5,675 bases of DNA from Ramlibacter sp. (lineage in GTDB: Bacteria; Pseudomonadota; Gammaproteobacteria; Burkholderiales; Burkholderiaceae_C), in the NCBI GenBank assembly GCA_021156245.1, contig JAJNBO010000195.1:1-5675 (forward strand), read 5' to 3'. Positions 5,642 to 5,675 of the stretch are shown in pieces. The notes below the pieces were generated by a model. It saw only the letters and a program-made list of their open reading frames with translations. It was not told where the DNA came from and ran no database searches. Numbering within the stretch: position 1 is the first letter of the stretch; every line of letters starts with the position of its first letter. Made by a program: the position numbers and the translations under genes.

Positions 5642-5675
5642 ACCTCTCCACGCGGCAGCGCGCGATGCTGGCGGA
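5638..5675 (+). CDS. Start of a further operon gene, probably family 4/5-type uracil-DNA glycosylase (3' end outside window)
   Basis: A frame opens with GTG at 5638, overlapping the rimI stop as GTGA, and stays open to the window edge. Only about 12 codons are visible, reading (V/M)NLSTRQRAMLA. The RQRAML segment and the position after tsaB-rimI fit the N-terminus of the uracil-DNA glycosylases that I recall following rimI in Burkholderiales. An in-frame ATG at 5665 is a less likely start because it would remove the RQR segment. The identity rests mainly on context and a dozen residues, so it is tentative. That a coupled gene begins here is more certain. Confidence 0.5.
   Translation, partial: MNLSTRQRAMLA

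Noticed and set aside
1..5675. CRISPR array, tRNA/rRNA genes, insertion sequences or a defence or toxin-antitoxin cluster
   Set aside because: No direct repeat series, tRNA-like fold, transposase motif or defence domain was seen. Every substantial coding region is explained by a housekeeping or recognisable family.

Overview
The window is ordinary chromosomal housekeeping DNA from a GC-rich betaproteobacterium, most likely Burkholderiales and probably Comamonadaceae (Ramlibacter/Variovorax-like). That placement rests on base composition, protein flavour and gene order (purK-sua5; tsaB-rimI-uracil-DNA glycosylase), not on a search. I see no mobile element, CRISPR array, tRNA or rRNA, and no convincing intrinsic terminator. 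Genes fill almost all of the sequence. The only gaps are 103 bp (1657-1759), 47 bp (4417-4463) and shorter.

Left part, + strand: the C-terminal half of purK (N5-CAIR synthetase, cut by the window edge) is followed 7 nt later by a full-length two-domain sua5/tsaC-type L-threonylcarbamoyladenylate synthase. After a 103-bp gap with a 7-bp inverted repeat comes a predicted lipoprotein of the SGNH/GDSL hydrolase fold. At its signature positions the catalytic Ser, the block III Asn and the catalytic His are all replaced (Ala43, Ser134, Tyr298).

Middle part, - strand: dacB (PBP4-type D-Ala-D-Ala carboxypeptidase/endopeptidase) is followed 20 nt downstream by an 85-residue SemiSWEET sugar transporter. 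The SemiSWEET gene converges on the SGNH gene with 21 bp between the two stops. A strong 24-bp palindrome lies inside its 3' end.

Right part, + strand: tsaB diverges from dacB across a 47-bp spacer carrying a 9-bp inverted repeat. It is joined by a 4-bp ATGA overlap to rimI, which is joined by a GTGA overlap to the first codons of what is probably a uracil-DNA glycosylase gene, cut by the window edge.

Functionally, Sua5 makes the threonylcarbamoyl-adenylate used by the TsaB/TsaD/TsaE machinery to build t6A37 on ANN-decoding tRNAs, so two steps of one tRNA modification lie about 2.8 kb apart in separate transcription units. RimI adds a second translation-related function by acetylating ribosomal protein S18. 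DacB remodels peptidoglycan in the periplasm. I found no convincing new multi-gene system. The best lead is the SGNH-fold lipoprotein, which looks like a pseudoenzyme or a family with a changed active site.
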